Positions 1 through 8,964 of a stretch of DNA of 64,000 nt are shown here, in pieces. Source of the stretch: an uncultured Pelagibacteraceae bacterium (GTDB lineage Bacteria > Pseudomonadota > Alphaproteobacteria > Pelagibacterales > Pelagibacteraceae); contig CACKGP010000001.1 in the NCBI GenBank assembly GCA_902599805.1, positions 124,001-188,000 of the forward strand. Direction: 5' to 3'. The position numbers and the translations under genes were made by a program. Each line of letters begins with the position of its first letter. Positions within the stretch are counted from its first letter, which is position 1. The notes below the pieces were generated by a model. It did no database searches, had not been told where the DNA came from, and saw nothing but the letters and a program-made list of their open reading frames with translations.

Positions 1-692
1 TCGGACTTACTTTTGAAAATTATAATTTAGTTTCTGCAGGAGTGGTTAATAAAGATAATAAATTGATTGGTATGATAACAGCCGATGATGTTGTTACCGT
101 AGTTCAAGAAGAAGCAGAGGAAGATGTACTAAGATTGGCAGGGGTAGGTGATGAAGAAATTACAGATGGAGTATTTAAAAAAACTAAAAGAAGATTTAGT
201 TGGCTTTTACTAAATTTACTTACCGCGATCATTGCATCAGTTGTTATCGGCTTTTTTCAAGAAGATATAGAAAAAGTAGTTGCGTTAGCAGTTCTTATGC
301 CAATAGTAGCCTCAATGGGAGGAAATGCTGGAATGCAAACGTTGGCTGTCACCATAAGAGCAATCGCCAAACAAGAAATTTCATCGGGAAATTTTTACAA
401 GGTTGTTTCAAAGGAATTTGTTATAGGTATATTCAACGGTATAATTTTTGCTATCATTTCTGCTGGAGTTGTTCAATTTTGGTTTAAAGAATTTGATCTT
501 TCAATTTTAATAGCAGTTGCAATGATATTGAATATGATAGTTGCAGGTTTATTTGGCATTTTAGTTCCAGTTTCTTTGAAAAAATTTAATATTGATCCAG
601 CACTAGCCTCAAGTGTTTTCGTCACAACTATTACGGATGTAATTGGTTTTTTATCTTTTCTTGGAATTGGATCTTTCTTCTTTTTAAATTAA
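1..692 (+). CDS. mgtE: MgtE-type magnesium channel, C-terminal part (5' end outside window)
   Basis: This is the C-terminal portion of an MgtE/SLC41-type Mg2+ channel in the inner membrane. The frame stays open to base 1, so the GTG at 42 in the ORF track is only an internal codon and the gene begins before the window. The visible part starts in the second CBS domain (LIGMITADDVVTVVQEEAEED), which in this family senses cytoplasmic Mg2+. A linker and about five hydrophobic membrane segments follow. The family signature is seen as MGGNAGMQT in the pore region. The TAA stop overlaps the stop of the convergent panC by four bases (ttaa). The family call is firm; the N-terminal domain cannot be seen. 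Confidence 0.9.
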   Translation, partial: GLTFENYNLVSAGVVNKDNKLIGMITADDVVTVVQEEAEEDVLRLAGVGDEEITDGVFKKTKRRFSWLLLNLLTAIIASVVIGFFQEDIEKVVALAVLMPIVASMGGNAGMQTLAVTIRAIAKQEISSGNFYKVVSKEFVIGIFNGIIFAIISAGVVQFWFKEFDLSILIAVAMILNMIVAGLFGILVPVSLKKFNIDPALASSVFVTTITDVIGFLSFLGIGSFFFLN

Positions 693-1498
693 AAATTATC
701 AATTAATCTTACATTACCAATATAAAATGCATAAAATAAATTAAATTTATTTTTCCTAGGTCTTTTTAATGTTTTCAAATCAATAAGCTCGATATAATCA
801 ACTTTACTTACGCCCATAGAAACAATTTTTTTTTTAATTACATTAAAATTAAATTTTAGTTTTTTTGATAATAATTTTTTTTTATATCTTTTTAAAAACT
901 TTATTACCTTTATAAGTTTTATTTTTTCAACATAATTTAATTTATTCAATCTTGATGAATATGCTATAAAATGTTTATCTCTTTTAGTTTTACACGGAAA
1001 AACCTTTGTTTTAATTTTATTTTTTTTAATGTGTTTTTTAATTAAATAAAGTTGTTGGAAATCTTTGTTACCTAATATAATTGTTTTTGGTTTTATAATT
1101 TCAAGAAATCTATTAACAACATCAATAACACCTTTAAAATGACCTTTTCTAAATTTTCCACATAATTCTTTTGAAAACTTATCTAAATAAATTTTTTTTT
1201 CCGTTTTAAATTTATATATATCATCGTATGACGGTTTATATAAATAATGTACTTTAAGTTTTCTTAATATTTTAATGTCTTTTTTGTTATTTCTTGGATA
1301 AGTATTTAGATCTTTTTTATTATTAAACTGTTTTGGATTTACAAAAATACTTACAAGCGTTTTTCCCGAACCTTTTAGAGATTTTCTTATTATACTCTCA
1401 TGACCTCTGTGTAAGGCACCCATTGTTGGTACAAAACTGATATTATTGAATTTTCTTATTTCTGTTTGTAACTGCTTTTTATTTGTAAATAATTTCAT
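689..1498 (-). CDS. panC: Pantoate--beta-alanine ligase
   Basis: The 269-residue protein is a cytoplasmic pantothenate synthetase that joins pantoate and beta-alanine with ATP in coenzyme A synthesis. The HIGH-like nucleotide-binding motif is seen as PTMGALHRGHES near residues 24-34. FVNPKQF follows, then LGNKDFQQL, the family's K-D-x-Q motif, and a KMSKS-equivalent region SSRL. Length is slightly below the usual 280. The gene is divergent from galU with 35 bases between the start codons and convergent with mgtE. panB is not next to it here. Many lysines reflect the AT-rich codon usage of the whole window. Confidence 0.93.
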   Translation of the reverse strand: MKLFTNKKQLQTEIRKFNNISFVPTMGALHRGHESIIRKSLKGSGKTLVSIFVNPKQFNNKKDLNTYPRNNKKDIKILRKLKVHYLYKPSYDDIYKFKTEKKIYLDKFSKELCGKFRKGHFKGVIDVVNRFLEIIKPKTIILGNKDFQQLYLIKKHIKKNKIKTKVFPCKTKRDKHFIAYSSRLNKLNYVEKIKLIKVIKFLKRYKKKLLSKKLKFNFNVIKKKIVSMGVSKVDYIELIDLKTLKRPRKNKFNLFYAFYIGNVRLIDNF

Positions 1499-1533
1499 TT
1501 GTAAAATATTTATTTAGCTAGTAAAAGGTTTTT

Positions 1534-2352
1534 ATGGTTACCCAAGCAATTATACCATTAGCAGGATTAGGTACAAGATTGTTGCCTCTGTCAAGTGTAA
1601 TTCCAAAAGAATTGTTGCCAATTAATGGCAAACCAAATTTAGAGTATATACTAGATGAATGTTTACAAGCTGGAATTAAACAATTCATTTTTGTTGTACC
1701 AAAAAATAGACCAAGTATTAAAAAATATTTTTTTAACGACAATTTCTATAAAAAAATAATTAAAAAGAAAAAAAAAGATAAACGTTTAAAGAAGGTATTT
1801 AAACGATTAAAAAAATTTCAAAAAATGATAAAATTTGTATACCAAAATAAACCGAAAGGCACAGGACACGCGGTTTTACAATGCAAAAAATATTTAAAAG
1901 GAACACATTTTTTAATGCTTTTAGCAGATGATTTGATTGTAAAAAAAAATTGCTCGAAAGAGATGATTGCATTACACAAAAAAACTAAAGGATCTATTAT
2001 AGCAACCAAAAAAGTAGAAAGAAAAACAGTTTCAAGATGGGGAATTCTTGGTTTCAAAAATAAATCAAAGAATTCATTTTTAATAAACGATGTTATTGAG
2101 AAGCCAAAATTAAGTGAGGCACCATCAAATTTTGCCATAATTGGCAGATATATTTTACCGGTGAAAATACTTTCTGTTTTAAAAAAACAAGGTAAAGGTA
2201 GAGGTGGTGAGATACACATTACCGACGCAATTAAGACTTTAGTTAAAAATAATGAAAAGTTTTATGGAAATATATTTAGGGGAAAATATATAGATTGTGG
2301 AACACTAGACGGGTTTGTAAATTCTGGATTCACAATTTCTAGATATTTATAA
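1534..2352 (+). CDS. galU: UTP--glucose-1-phosphate uridylyltransferase
   Basis: The enzyme makes UDP-glucose from UTP and glucose 1-phosphate. The N-terminal nucleotidyltransferase signature is seen as PLAGLGTRLLPLS followed by PKELLPI, and later motifs are GTGHAVL and a KPNLEYI substrate segment. At 272 residues it is slightly short for bacterial GalU, which is near 290. An AAAGG ribosome-binding site lies just before the ATG. The ugd gene follows 9 bases downstream on the same strand, so the pair probably forms a two-gene operon supplying UDP-glucose and UDP-glucuronate for envelope sugars. Confidence 0.93.
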   Translation: MVTQAIIPLAGLGTRLLPLSSVIPKELLPINGKPNLEYILDECLQAGIKQFIFVVPKNRPSIKKYFFNDNFYKKIIKKKKKDKRLKKVFKRLKKFQKMIKFVYQNKPKGTGHAVLQCKKYLKGTHFLMLLADDLIVKKNCSKEMIALHKKTKGSIIATKKVERKTVSRWGILGFKNKSKNSFLINDVIEKPKLSEAPSNFAIIGRYILPVKILSVLKKQGKGRGGEIHITDAIKTLVKNNEKFYGNIFRGKYIDCGTLDGFVNSGFTISRYL

Positions 2353-2361
2353 AAAATTAAT

Positions 2362-3660
2362 ATGAAAATATGCATGATAGGTACAGGCTATGTTGGTTTA
2401 GTTAGTGGAACCTGTTTTGCAGATCTTGGAAATAAAGTTTACTGTGTTGATAAAGATAAATCAAAAATAAACAAACTTAAAAATTCTATTTCACCGATAT
2501 ACGAACCTGGTCTAGAAGATCTAATAAGAAATAACCTAAGAGCAAAAAGACTTATTTTTACTGACGATCTTAAAAAAGCAATACAAGACTCGCAAATAAT
2601 TTTCATATGCGTTGGTACACCAACAAAAAAAGGATCAAATTTAGTTGATCTTTCACAAGTATACAGCGTTACAAAATCAATATCTAAATATATTAAAAAT
2701 TATAAAATCATAGTAACAAAATCAACAGTTCCAGTTACAACTGGAGATCAAATAGAGAAAATAATTAACAAAAAAGTCAAAAAATCTTTATTTGAAGTTG
2801 TATCTAATCCTGAATTTTTAAGGGAAGGTGAGGCTATAAGAGACTTTAAATACCCTGACAGAATCGTTATTGGATCGAATAACGAAAAAATTTTCAAAAA
2901 AATGGAACTTTTATATGAACCTCTTATAAAAAAAGGTGCTAAATTTTTTTGTTCCTCAAGAAAAGGTGCTGAACTAATTAAATATGCATCTAATGCATTT
3001 TTAGCAACCAAAATTACATTTATAAATGAAATTGCAAATTTATGTGAAACAGCAGGTATAAGTGTTGAGGATATATCTGTAGGAATGGGTGCTGATGCAC
3101 GAATTGGAAGCAGATTTTTGAGAGCAGGCCCAGCATATGGGGGTTCTTGTTTTCCAAAAGATACTAAAGGCCTAGTTTCTATTGCTGAAAAATTTAACTC
3201 TAATCTTTCAATTGTAAAATCTGTAATTAAATCAAATCAAAATCGAAAAATGTTGCTAACTAAAAGAGTATTAAAAATCATGAATAATAAAATAAAAAAT
3301 AAAAAAATTGCTGTTTTAGGTGTAACTTTTAAAGCTAACACTGACGATATGAGGGAGTCTTCGAGTCTTATTTTAATACCTTATTTATTAAAGAAAGGGG
3401 CAAAAGTAAGTTATCATGATCCATCTGGACCCAAAAAGGAGTTTGAAAAAAAGAAAAATTTGAATTTTGTGAGCTCAATTAACAAAGCTTGTATCGGAGC
3501 AGATTTGATTATCATAAATACGGAGTGGGATGAATTTAAGTCTATTGACTTTAAAAAAGTAGTAAAAAAAAGCAATTTTAAAATTTACGATATGAGAAAC
3601 CTGTATAATCCAAAAGAATTAAAAAAAAGAAACATAAAGTATTATTCTGTTGGAAGATAA
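2362..3660 (+). CDS. ugd: UDP-glucose 6-dehydrogenase
   Basis: This NAD-dependent enzyme oxidises UDP-glucose to UDP-glucuronate. The N-terminal Rossmann motif GTGYVGLVSG is at residues 7-16. The middle domain carries EFLREGEAI, and the catalytic cysteine lies in GGSCFPKDTKGL (Cys263). The C-terminal UDP-binding domain starts near residue 310 with AVLGVTFKANTDDMRES. Length (432) is typical. It directly follows galU, whose product is its substrate. Its stop lies 3 bases from the stop of the convergent RidA-like gene. Confidence 0.95.
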   Translation: MKICMIGTGYVGLVSGTCFADLGNKVYCVDKDKSKINKLKNSISPIYEPGLEDLIRNNLRAKRLIFTDDLKKAIQDSQIIFICVGTPTKKGSNLVDLSQVYSVTKSISKYIKNYKIIVTKSTVPVTTGDQIEKIINKKVKKSLFEVVSNPEFLREGEAIRDFKYPDRIVIGSNNEKIFKKMELLYEPLIKKGAKFFCSSRKGAELIKYASNAFLATKITFINEIANLCETAGISVEDISVGMGADARIGSRFLRAGPAYGGSCFPKDTKGLVSIAEKFNSNLSIVKSVIKSNQNRKMLLTKRVLKIMNNKIKNKKIAVLGVTFKANTDDMRESSSLILIPYLLKKGAKVSYHDPSGPKKEFEKKKNLNFVSSINKACIGADLIIINTEWDEFKSIDFKKVVKKSNFKIYDMRNLYNPKELKKRNIKYYSVGR

Positions 3661-3663
3661 AAA

Positions 3664-4119
3664 TTATAATTCAAATATTCCATCTACTTCGACTGCAGCA
3701 CCTAAGGGTAGCGAGTTTACACTAATAGCTGCCCGTGTATGTCTACCTTCGTCTCCAAATATATTTGATATTAAATCTGATGCACCATTGATAATTTTTG
3801 GTTGGTCTACAAAAGAGTCAGTAGAATTCACATATCCTGTGAGTTTAATACAACCTTTTACTTTATCTAAACTTCCACATTTTTTTTTAAGTTGTGCCAA
3901 AATATTTAAAGCGCAGAATTTCGCAGCCTCTTGACCTTCTTCTAAGTTAAGTTCTTTACCAACTTTTCCTTTAACTAATTTACCATCAATATTGAAAGAT
4001 ACTTGTCCTGATATATAAATTAAACCACCTACTATTTTTGAAGCAACGTAACTTCCTACAGGATCAGGGGCATTTGGTAAATTTATACTTAACTTTTTTA
4101 AATTTTCTTCAGGTTTCAT
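3664..4119 (-). CDS. RidA/YjgF/UK114-family protein
   Basis: The 151-residue protein belongs to the RidA-like superfamily, whose best known member deaminates reactive enamine/imine intermediates made by PLP enzymes. The characteristic central GLIYISGQVSF segment is present. So is the C-terminal region TRAAISVNSLPLGAAVEVD, which holds the arginine (TRAA) and glutamate (VEV) positions typical of RidA active sites. The length and the extended N terminus fit the longer RidA subfamily rather than classical 128-residue RidA, so the substrate is open. It lies last in a minus-strand run below the small secreted protein, overlapping it by 4 bases. Confidence 0.82.
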   Translation of the reverse strand: MKPEENLKKLSINLPNAPDPVGSYVASKIVGGLIYISGQVSFNIDGKLVKGKVGKELNLEEGQEAAKFCALNILAQLKKKCGSLDKVKGCIKLTGYVNSTDSFVDQPKIINGASDLISNIFGDEGRHTRAAISVNSLPLGAAVEVDGIFEL

Positions 4120-4469
4120 TCTTTTTTTTTAATTTTGTCTTTTAGTAAGTTTAAAGCTTTTTTTGATTTTTCTTTTATTTGTTTATCTGTTTCTGTTATT
4201 TTTTTACCAATTTTTTTTCCTGTATTAGCTACGCTCTCTTCAGTTTTTTTTACATTTTTTTGATTAAATTTATGAAAGTTTGACAATTTTTTTTGAATAA
4301 TTTTGGCTTTTTCTGTTGAGTTTTCTTTTAAAGCTTTTGCTTTTAATTTGGTTAAACAACTTAATTTTTCAGATTTTTTTTTTATATTATCACAGTTATT
4401 AACATTTACATCCGCATATAAAGTGTTACTAAAAAGTATAATTAAAATACTGACAAAAAATTTTTTCAT
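4116..4469 (-). CDS. Small secreted coiled-coil protein, unknown function
   Basis: I do not recognise a family. The 117-residue product begins with a clear Sec signal peptide (MKKFF, a hydrophobic core, cleavage probably after TLYA), so it is probably periplasmic. Two cysteines 14 residues apart (NNCDN and LSCLT) could form a disulfide. The rest is almost all charged lysine/glutamate helix, likely coiled coil. ATGA overlaps couple it to topA upstream and to the RidA-like gene downstream, so it is cotranscribed with them. Signal peptide, codon use and tight coupling support a real gene. Confidence 0.65.
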   Translation of the reverse strand: MKKFFVSILIILFSNTLYADVNVNNCDNIKKKSEKLSCLTKLKAKALKENSTEKAKIIQKKLSNFHKFNQKNVKKTEESVANTGKKIGKKITETDKQIKEKSKKALNLLKDKIKKKE

Positions 4470-7027
4470 TTTCTTTTCTTTTTTTTGGTTTTATCGTATT
4501 CTTTTCTTTTTTCAATTAATATTAATGCTTCTTCCATTGTCAATTCTGTAGGGTCTTTGTCTTCTGGAATGGTGGCATTAAGAGATTTATACTTAATGTA
4601 AGGTCCATATTGCCCTTTCATAATTTTTACCGGTTTCTTATCTTCTGGATGTTCCCCAAGATTTTTAATTTCTGAAGAAGACATTCTTCCAGGTTTTGCT
4701 TCGGAAATTAAAGTTATTGCTCTGTTAAGACCAATTGTAAAAAGTTCATCCACGGTTTCTATTCGTGCTGATTTATTTGAGCATTTTAAATATGGACCAA
4801 ATCTACCAATATTAATTGTTATGTCATCGTTTAAATCTGGATGCTTACCTAAAACTTTTGGTAAAGAACATAAGTATTTGGCTTTTTCTAAATCAACATT
4901 TTCAATCGGTAGGCCCTTAGGTATAGAGACATTTTTTAAATTTTCATTCTCTTTTATCTTTTTACCTTTCTTCTTTTTATTTTTAGTTGATGTATCAACA
5001 TCGATCTCAAATTGCAAATAAGGTCCAAATCTTCCATTTTTGAGAAATATATCTTTACCTAAATCATTTTGACCAATCAGTTTTGGTTCAGCTAAATTAA
5101 CTTGTTGTGATGCTTTTGATTTTGACAAAGGTCTTGTAAATTTACATTCTGGATAGTTAGAACATCCAATAAAAGCACCCCCCCTAAAACTATTTTTAAG
5201 GCTTAGTTCACCTTTATCACAAACTTTGCACTTCCTGTCTATTATATCATTATCATCTCTTTCAAATACTAAATCGCCTAAACTATCATTCAATAAGTCT
5301 AAAACTTCTCTTGTTCTTTTTTCTTTAACATGACCAACATTTGAATAAAAATCTTTCCAAAAACCATCTAAAACCTTAACCCATTCAACTTTTCCACTTG
5401 TAATTTCATCAAGTTGATTTTCTAAATCTGCAGTAAAATTATAATCAACATACTTTGTGAATAATTTTTCTAGAAAAGCGGATAATAATTTTCCCCTATC
5501 AGTTGGATGAAATCTTTTATTTAATAATTCAACATAATTTCGTGTAGACAAAACTGTTATTATATTTGCATAGGTAGAGGGTCTACCTATCCCTAGTTCT
5601 TCCATTTTTTTAACCAAACTTGCTTCAGAATATCTTGGTGGAGGATCTGTAAAATGCTGATCATCAATTAGCTCCTTTATATCAATTTGATCTCCAATCT
5701 TTACATCAGGTAAAATATTTCTAAGATCTTCATCCTTTTCTTCAAATTTATAAACTTTTAAAAACCCTTCAAATTTAATTGTTGATCCATTAGCTTTAAA
5801 TCCAATTTTTTTGTCAGGAGACTCTATTAGGATACTTTTTCTATCGAATTCTGCTGGTGTCATTTGAGATGAAACAGCTCTATTCCAAATTAATTCATAT
5901 AATTTTGACTGGTCAGTACTTAAATACTTTTTCATATCACTTGGCTTTTTTGTAATATCGGTAGGTCTTATAGCCTCGTGTGCCTCCTGCGCATTTTTGG
6001 CTTTTTTTCCAATGTAACTATTAGGAATTTCCGGAAGATATTCTTTCCCATGCATTTTGTTAATAAAGTTTCTAAAATCTTCAATTGCATCCTTAGAAAT
6101 CTGAGTTCCATCTGTTCTCATATATGTTATAAGTCCAACAGTATCCCCCTCGATATCAATTCCTTGGTAAAGTCTTTGAGCGATTTGCATAGTTCTAGAT
6201 GCACCAAATCCAAATTTACCCGAGGCGGTTTGTTGTAAAGTTGATGTTGTGAAAGGTGCCAATGGGTTTCTTTTATAAACTTTAGATGAAACATCTGTTA
6301 TTTTATAAGATTTAGATCTTATCTCTTTTAATGCATTTTCTGACTCAGATTTTTTCTTAAAAGAGAACTTTTCAATCTTTTTGTTATTAAAAATTGAAAG
6401 TTTAGATTTTATAATTTTATCGTGATTTTTAAAGTCACACGAAATTGTCCAAAATTCTTGTGGTTTAAAAAGTTCAATCTCGTGTTCACGTTCAGTTACT
6501 AGTCTAAGAGCCACTGATTGAACTCGGCCTGCTGATTTTGAACCTGGAAGTTTTGTCCATAAAATTGGAGATATATTGAATCCAACAAGGTAATCTAAAG
6601 CTCTTCTTGCCATATATGCATTCACAAGAAGAGATTCTATTTCTCTAGGATTATTTATTCCGTTAGTAACTGCTTTTTTTGTAATTTCATTAAATACAAC
6701 TCTTTCAACTTTTTTTCCTTTCAAAAGCTTTCGACTCTCTAAAATTTCTCTTACGTGCCAAGCTATAGCCTCTCCCTCTCTATCAGGGTCAGTTGCTAGT
6801 ATAATTTTTTCTGAGTCAGCAGCTGCATCTGCAATCTCTTTTACATATTTTTTGGAAAATGTATCTAGTTCCCATTCCATTTTAAAATTATTAGAGGGAT
6901 CTACAGAGCCGTTTTTAGAGGGCAGATCTCTTACATGGCCATAACTTGCTAATACTTTATAATTTTTACCTAAGTATTTATTTATGGTTTTTGCTTTTGC
7001 GGGACTTTCTACAATAACAAGATTCAT
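4466..7027 (-). CDS. topA: DNA topoisomerase I
   Basis: This type IA topoisomerase relaxes negative supercoils. The start is the ATG at 7027 giving MNLVIVESPAKAKT, the usual TopA N terminus. The ORF-track start seven codons upstream adds residues the family lacks. The TOPRIM domain has DPDREGEAIAWH. The catalytic tyrosine is in ITYMRTDGTQIS near residue 310, and GRPSTYA is present. After the core there is one four-cysteine zinc ribbon (CKVC and CSNYPEC). Three short C-terminal topoisomerase repeats follow, each with a GRFGPYL-like motif. Total length is 853 residues. The 3' end overlaps the small secreted protein gene by ATGA. Confidence 0.95.
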   Translation of the reverse strand: MNLVIVESPAKAKTINKYLGKNYKVLASYGHVRDLPSKNGSVDPSNNFKMEWELDTFSKKYVKEIADAAADSEKIILATDPDREGEAIAWHVREILESRKLLKGKKVERVVFNEITKKAVTNGINNPREIESLLVNAYMARRALDYLVGFNISPILWTKLPGSKSAGRVQSVALRLVTEREHEIELFKPQEFWTISCDFKNHDKIIKSKLSIFNNKKIEKFSFKKKSESENALKEIRSKSYKITDVSSKVYKRNPLAPFTTSTLQQTASGKFGFGASRTMQIAQRLYQGIDIEGDTVGLITYMRTDGTQISKDAIEDFRNFINKMHGKEYLPEIPNSYIGKKAKNAQEAHEAIRPTDITKKPSDMKKYLSTDQSKLYELIWNRAVSSQMTPAEFDRKSILIESPDKKIGFKANGSTIKFEGFLKVYKFEEKDEDLRNILPDVKIGDQIDIKELIDDQHFTDPPPRYSEASLVKKMEELGIGRPSTYANIITVLSTRNYVELLNKRFHPTDRGKLLSAFLEKLFTKYVDYNFTADLENQLDEITSGKVEWVKVLDGFWKDFYSNVGHVKEKRTREVLDLLNDSLGDLVFERDDNDIIDRKCKVCDKGELSLKNSFRGGAFIGCSNYPECKFTRPLSKSKASQQVNLAEPKLIGQNDLGKDIFLKNGRFGPYLQFEIDVDTSTKNKKKKGKKIKENENLKNVSIPKGLPIENVDLEKAKYLCSLPKVLGKHPDLNDDITINIGRFGPYLKCSNKSARIETVDELFTIGLNRAITLISEAKPGRMSSSEIKNLGEHPEDKKPVKIMKGQYGPYIKYKSLNATIPEDKDPTELTMEEALILIEKRKEYDKTKKKKRK

Positions 7028-7049
7028 TATTATTGATCTTAGTGTCAAA

Positions 7050-7078
7050 AATAAAGCTGTTTGTCAAATCAATGTGAA
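7050..7078 (-). promoter_or_regulatory. Candidate sigma70-type promoter for topA
   Basis: On the minus strand TTCACA (5 of 6 to the -35 consensus) is followed after 17 bases by TTTATT (4 of 6 to -10), about 23 bases before the topA ATG. It sits in the 64-base gap between plsY and topA. In AT-rich DNA such matches occur by chance, so this is a suggestion only. Confidence 0.35.
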
Positions 7079-7091
7079 ATAAGTGTTGATT

Positions 7092-7673
7092 TTAAAGTTT
7101 AATTTTATCCTCAGATTTATTTTTTATTCTGAAAATGTTCTGTCTATGAGTATACAAAATAATAATAAAAGTAATAAATAAATAGCTAGTTAATTCAAAA
7201 TTATTATTAAAAAAAGAAACTATAAATACAATCATTGTTGATAGAATTGAAGATAAAGAGGAATATTTTGAAGCTATTGATATTAAAATCCAAGACACAC
7301 AAAAAATTACACCTAAATTAAAGGATAAAATAAAAATTATACCAAGATAAGTTGCTACTCCTTTTCCACCTTTAAATTTAAGCCAAACAGGAAATATATG
7401 ACCTAATAATGCAGCAAGGGATGATAGATAGATTAAATCTGTAAAATATTCTTTCGTAATAAGAATTGGTATAATACCTTTTGAAATATCTAAAAATAAA
7501 GTAAGACCAGCAACTATTTTATTTCCTGTTCTTAAAACGTTCGTTGCCCCAATATTTTTTGAACCTATTTTTCTTAGATCTTTATTTAAAAAAATCTTTG
7601 TAAGTATTAAACCGAATGGTATGGAACCAGATAAATAAGATGCAATAAATACTGTGATTATTTCAGTTGTCAC
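7092..7673 (-). CDS. plsY: Acyl-phosphate:glycerol-3-phosphate acyltransferase
   Basis: PlsY is an inner-membrane enzyme that moves the acyl group from acyl phosphate to glycerol 3-phosphate, the first step of phospholipid synthesis. Conserved motifs are SGSIPFGLI near residue 15, IGSKNIGATNVLR near 37-49, and FKGGKGVAT near 100. The 193 residues form five or so hydrophobic helices. Its partner plsX, which makes acyl phosphate, is encoded at 26921. The start overlaps the 3' end of the dihydroorotase-like gene by 4 bases, indicating one transcript. Confidence 0.93.
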   Translation of the reverse strand: MTTEIITVFIASYLSGSIPFGLILTKIFLNKDLRKIGSKNIGATNVLRTGNKIVAGLTLFLDISKGIIPILITKEYFTDLIYLSSLAALLGHIFPVWLKFKGGKGVATYLGIIFILSFNLGVIFCVSWILISIASKYSSLSSILSTMIVFIVSFFNNNFELTSYLFITFIIILYTHRQNIFRIKNKSEDKIKL

Positions 7674-8962
7674 TGTAAACTAAAAACGCTTTCTCCCTTA
7701 AGATAAGTCATTAAAACTTTTCCTTGAAGTTTTCTATTTTCTATAGCGGCATTTTTAGATTTTGATTTCAATTTTGACACATCGACCTTCCAAGGCTCAT
7801 TAAGGTCAAAAATACATAAATCAGCGTCTGATCCTTTTTTTAAATTACCTTTATTAATCTTTAATATTCTAGCTGGATTACATGTTATAGTTTCTATAAC
7901 TTTTTTTAATGATAGTGACTGATTGTGGTAAAGCTCAAGCGCTAATGAAAGAAGGGTTTCAATACCAATAGAGCCTTCCGCAGCTTGTGCAAAAGGGAGT
8001 CTTTTACTTTCCTCATCTTCAGGTTTGTGATCAGATACAATTACATCTATATATCCATCTTTAATTCCTTTAATCAAAGCCTTTCTATCATCTTCTTTTC
8101 TTAAAGGTGGAGACACTTTCATAAACGTTTTAAAATCACCAATATCGTTTTCGTTAAGTGAGAGATTATTAATTGAAACACCCGCTGAAAATTTTATACC
8201 TTCATTTTTATACTTTTTAATTACATCAACTGATTTTGCAGACGATATTTGAGAAATATGATATCTACAAGGATACTCCCCCAAAAGTGACAGATCTCTT
8301 TCAATTATAATTTTTTCTGCAATATCAGGTATACCTTGCAAACCAAGTCTAGTAGAAATTTCTCCTTCGCTAATACATCTTCCTTTAGATAATTCTTGAT
8401 CTTCAGGATGTTGCATTACTAGTACATCAAGGTCAGAAGCATAGTTCATTATTCTGGACATGATTTCAGAGTTTTGGATAGTTTTTGTTGCATCAGTAAA
8501 ACCAATGATGCCTTTTCTAGATAATAATCCAAATTCAGTCATTAGTTTTCCTTCCATGTTTCTAGTAAGTGTAGCAGCAGGAAAGATATTTATACCTGAC
8601 TTATCTCTTCCTCTTCTTAAAATAAAATCTACCATTGATACATTGTCAATCACTGGACTGGTATTTGGCATAGAAACTACAGATGTTACACCGCCTGAGA
8701 GTGCCGCATTACTTAAGCTTCTAAAATTTTCTTTATATTCAAAACCAGGTTCACCTACAAAAACCTTCATATCTACAATACCAGGTATTAAAACTTTACC
8801 TTTTAAGTCTATCTTTTCTGATGTTTTTGGAATATTTTCTTTATTAACTTTTTTACCTACAGCTTTAATTTTGCCATTTGCATCTACTATTAAACCTCCA
8901 ATTTCATCTATACCTTGTGAAGGATCTATTACTCTAGCATTAATAAAATATTTTTCTTTCAT
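7670..8962 (-). CDS. Dihydroorotase-like protein lacking metal ligands (PyrC'-type)
   Basis: The 430-residue protein has the class I dihydroorotase fold signature, but the usual HxH metal site (D-x-H-x-H-x-R-E-P-G) reads VDMKVFVGEPG here, so both histidines are lost. A later histidine motif reads YHISQIS, where active enzymes normally have a second histidine. QHPED and SDHKPED are kept. Inactive dihydroorotase-like subunits (PyrC', PyrX) that assemble with aspartate carbamoyltransferase are known from Pseudomonas and other bacteria. The pyrB gene lies immediately upstream, 2 bases away. I infer a structural or regulatory subunit of ATCase; a true dihydroorotase must lie elsewhere. Confidence 0.85.
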   Translation of the reverse strand: MKEKYFINARVIDPSQGIDEIGGLIVDANGKIKAVGKKVNKENIPKTSEKIDLKGKVLIPGIVDMKVFVGEPGFEYKENFRSLSNAALSGGVTSVVSMPNTSPVIDNVSMVDFILRRGRDKSGINIFPAATLTRNMEGKLMTEFGLLSRKGIIGFTDATKTIQNSEIMSRIMNYASDLDVLVMQHPEDQELSKGRCISEGEISTRLGLQGIPDIAEKIIIERDLSLLGEYPCRYHISQISSAKSVDVIKKYKNEGIKFSAGVSINNLSLNENDIGDFKTFMKVSPPLRKEDDRKALIKGIKDGYIDVIVSDHKPEDEESKRLPFAQAAEGSIGIETLLSLALELYHNQSLSLKKVIETITCNPARILKINKGNLKKGSDADLCIFDLNEPWKVDVSKLKSKSKNAAIENRKLQGKVLMTYLKGESVFSLQ

Positions 8963-8964
8963 TA

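Noticed and set aside
7028-7048. Seven-codon upstream start for topA
   Set aside because: TopA proteins begin right at MNLVIVESPAKAKT; the extension is not family-like.
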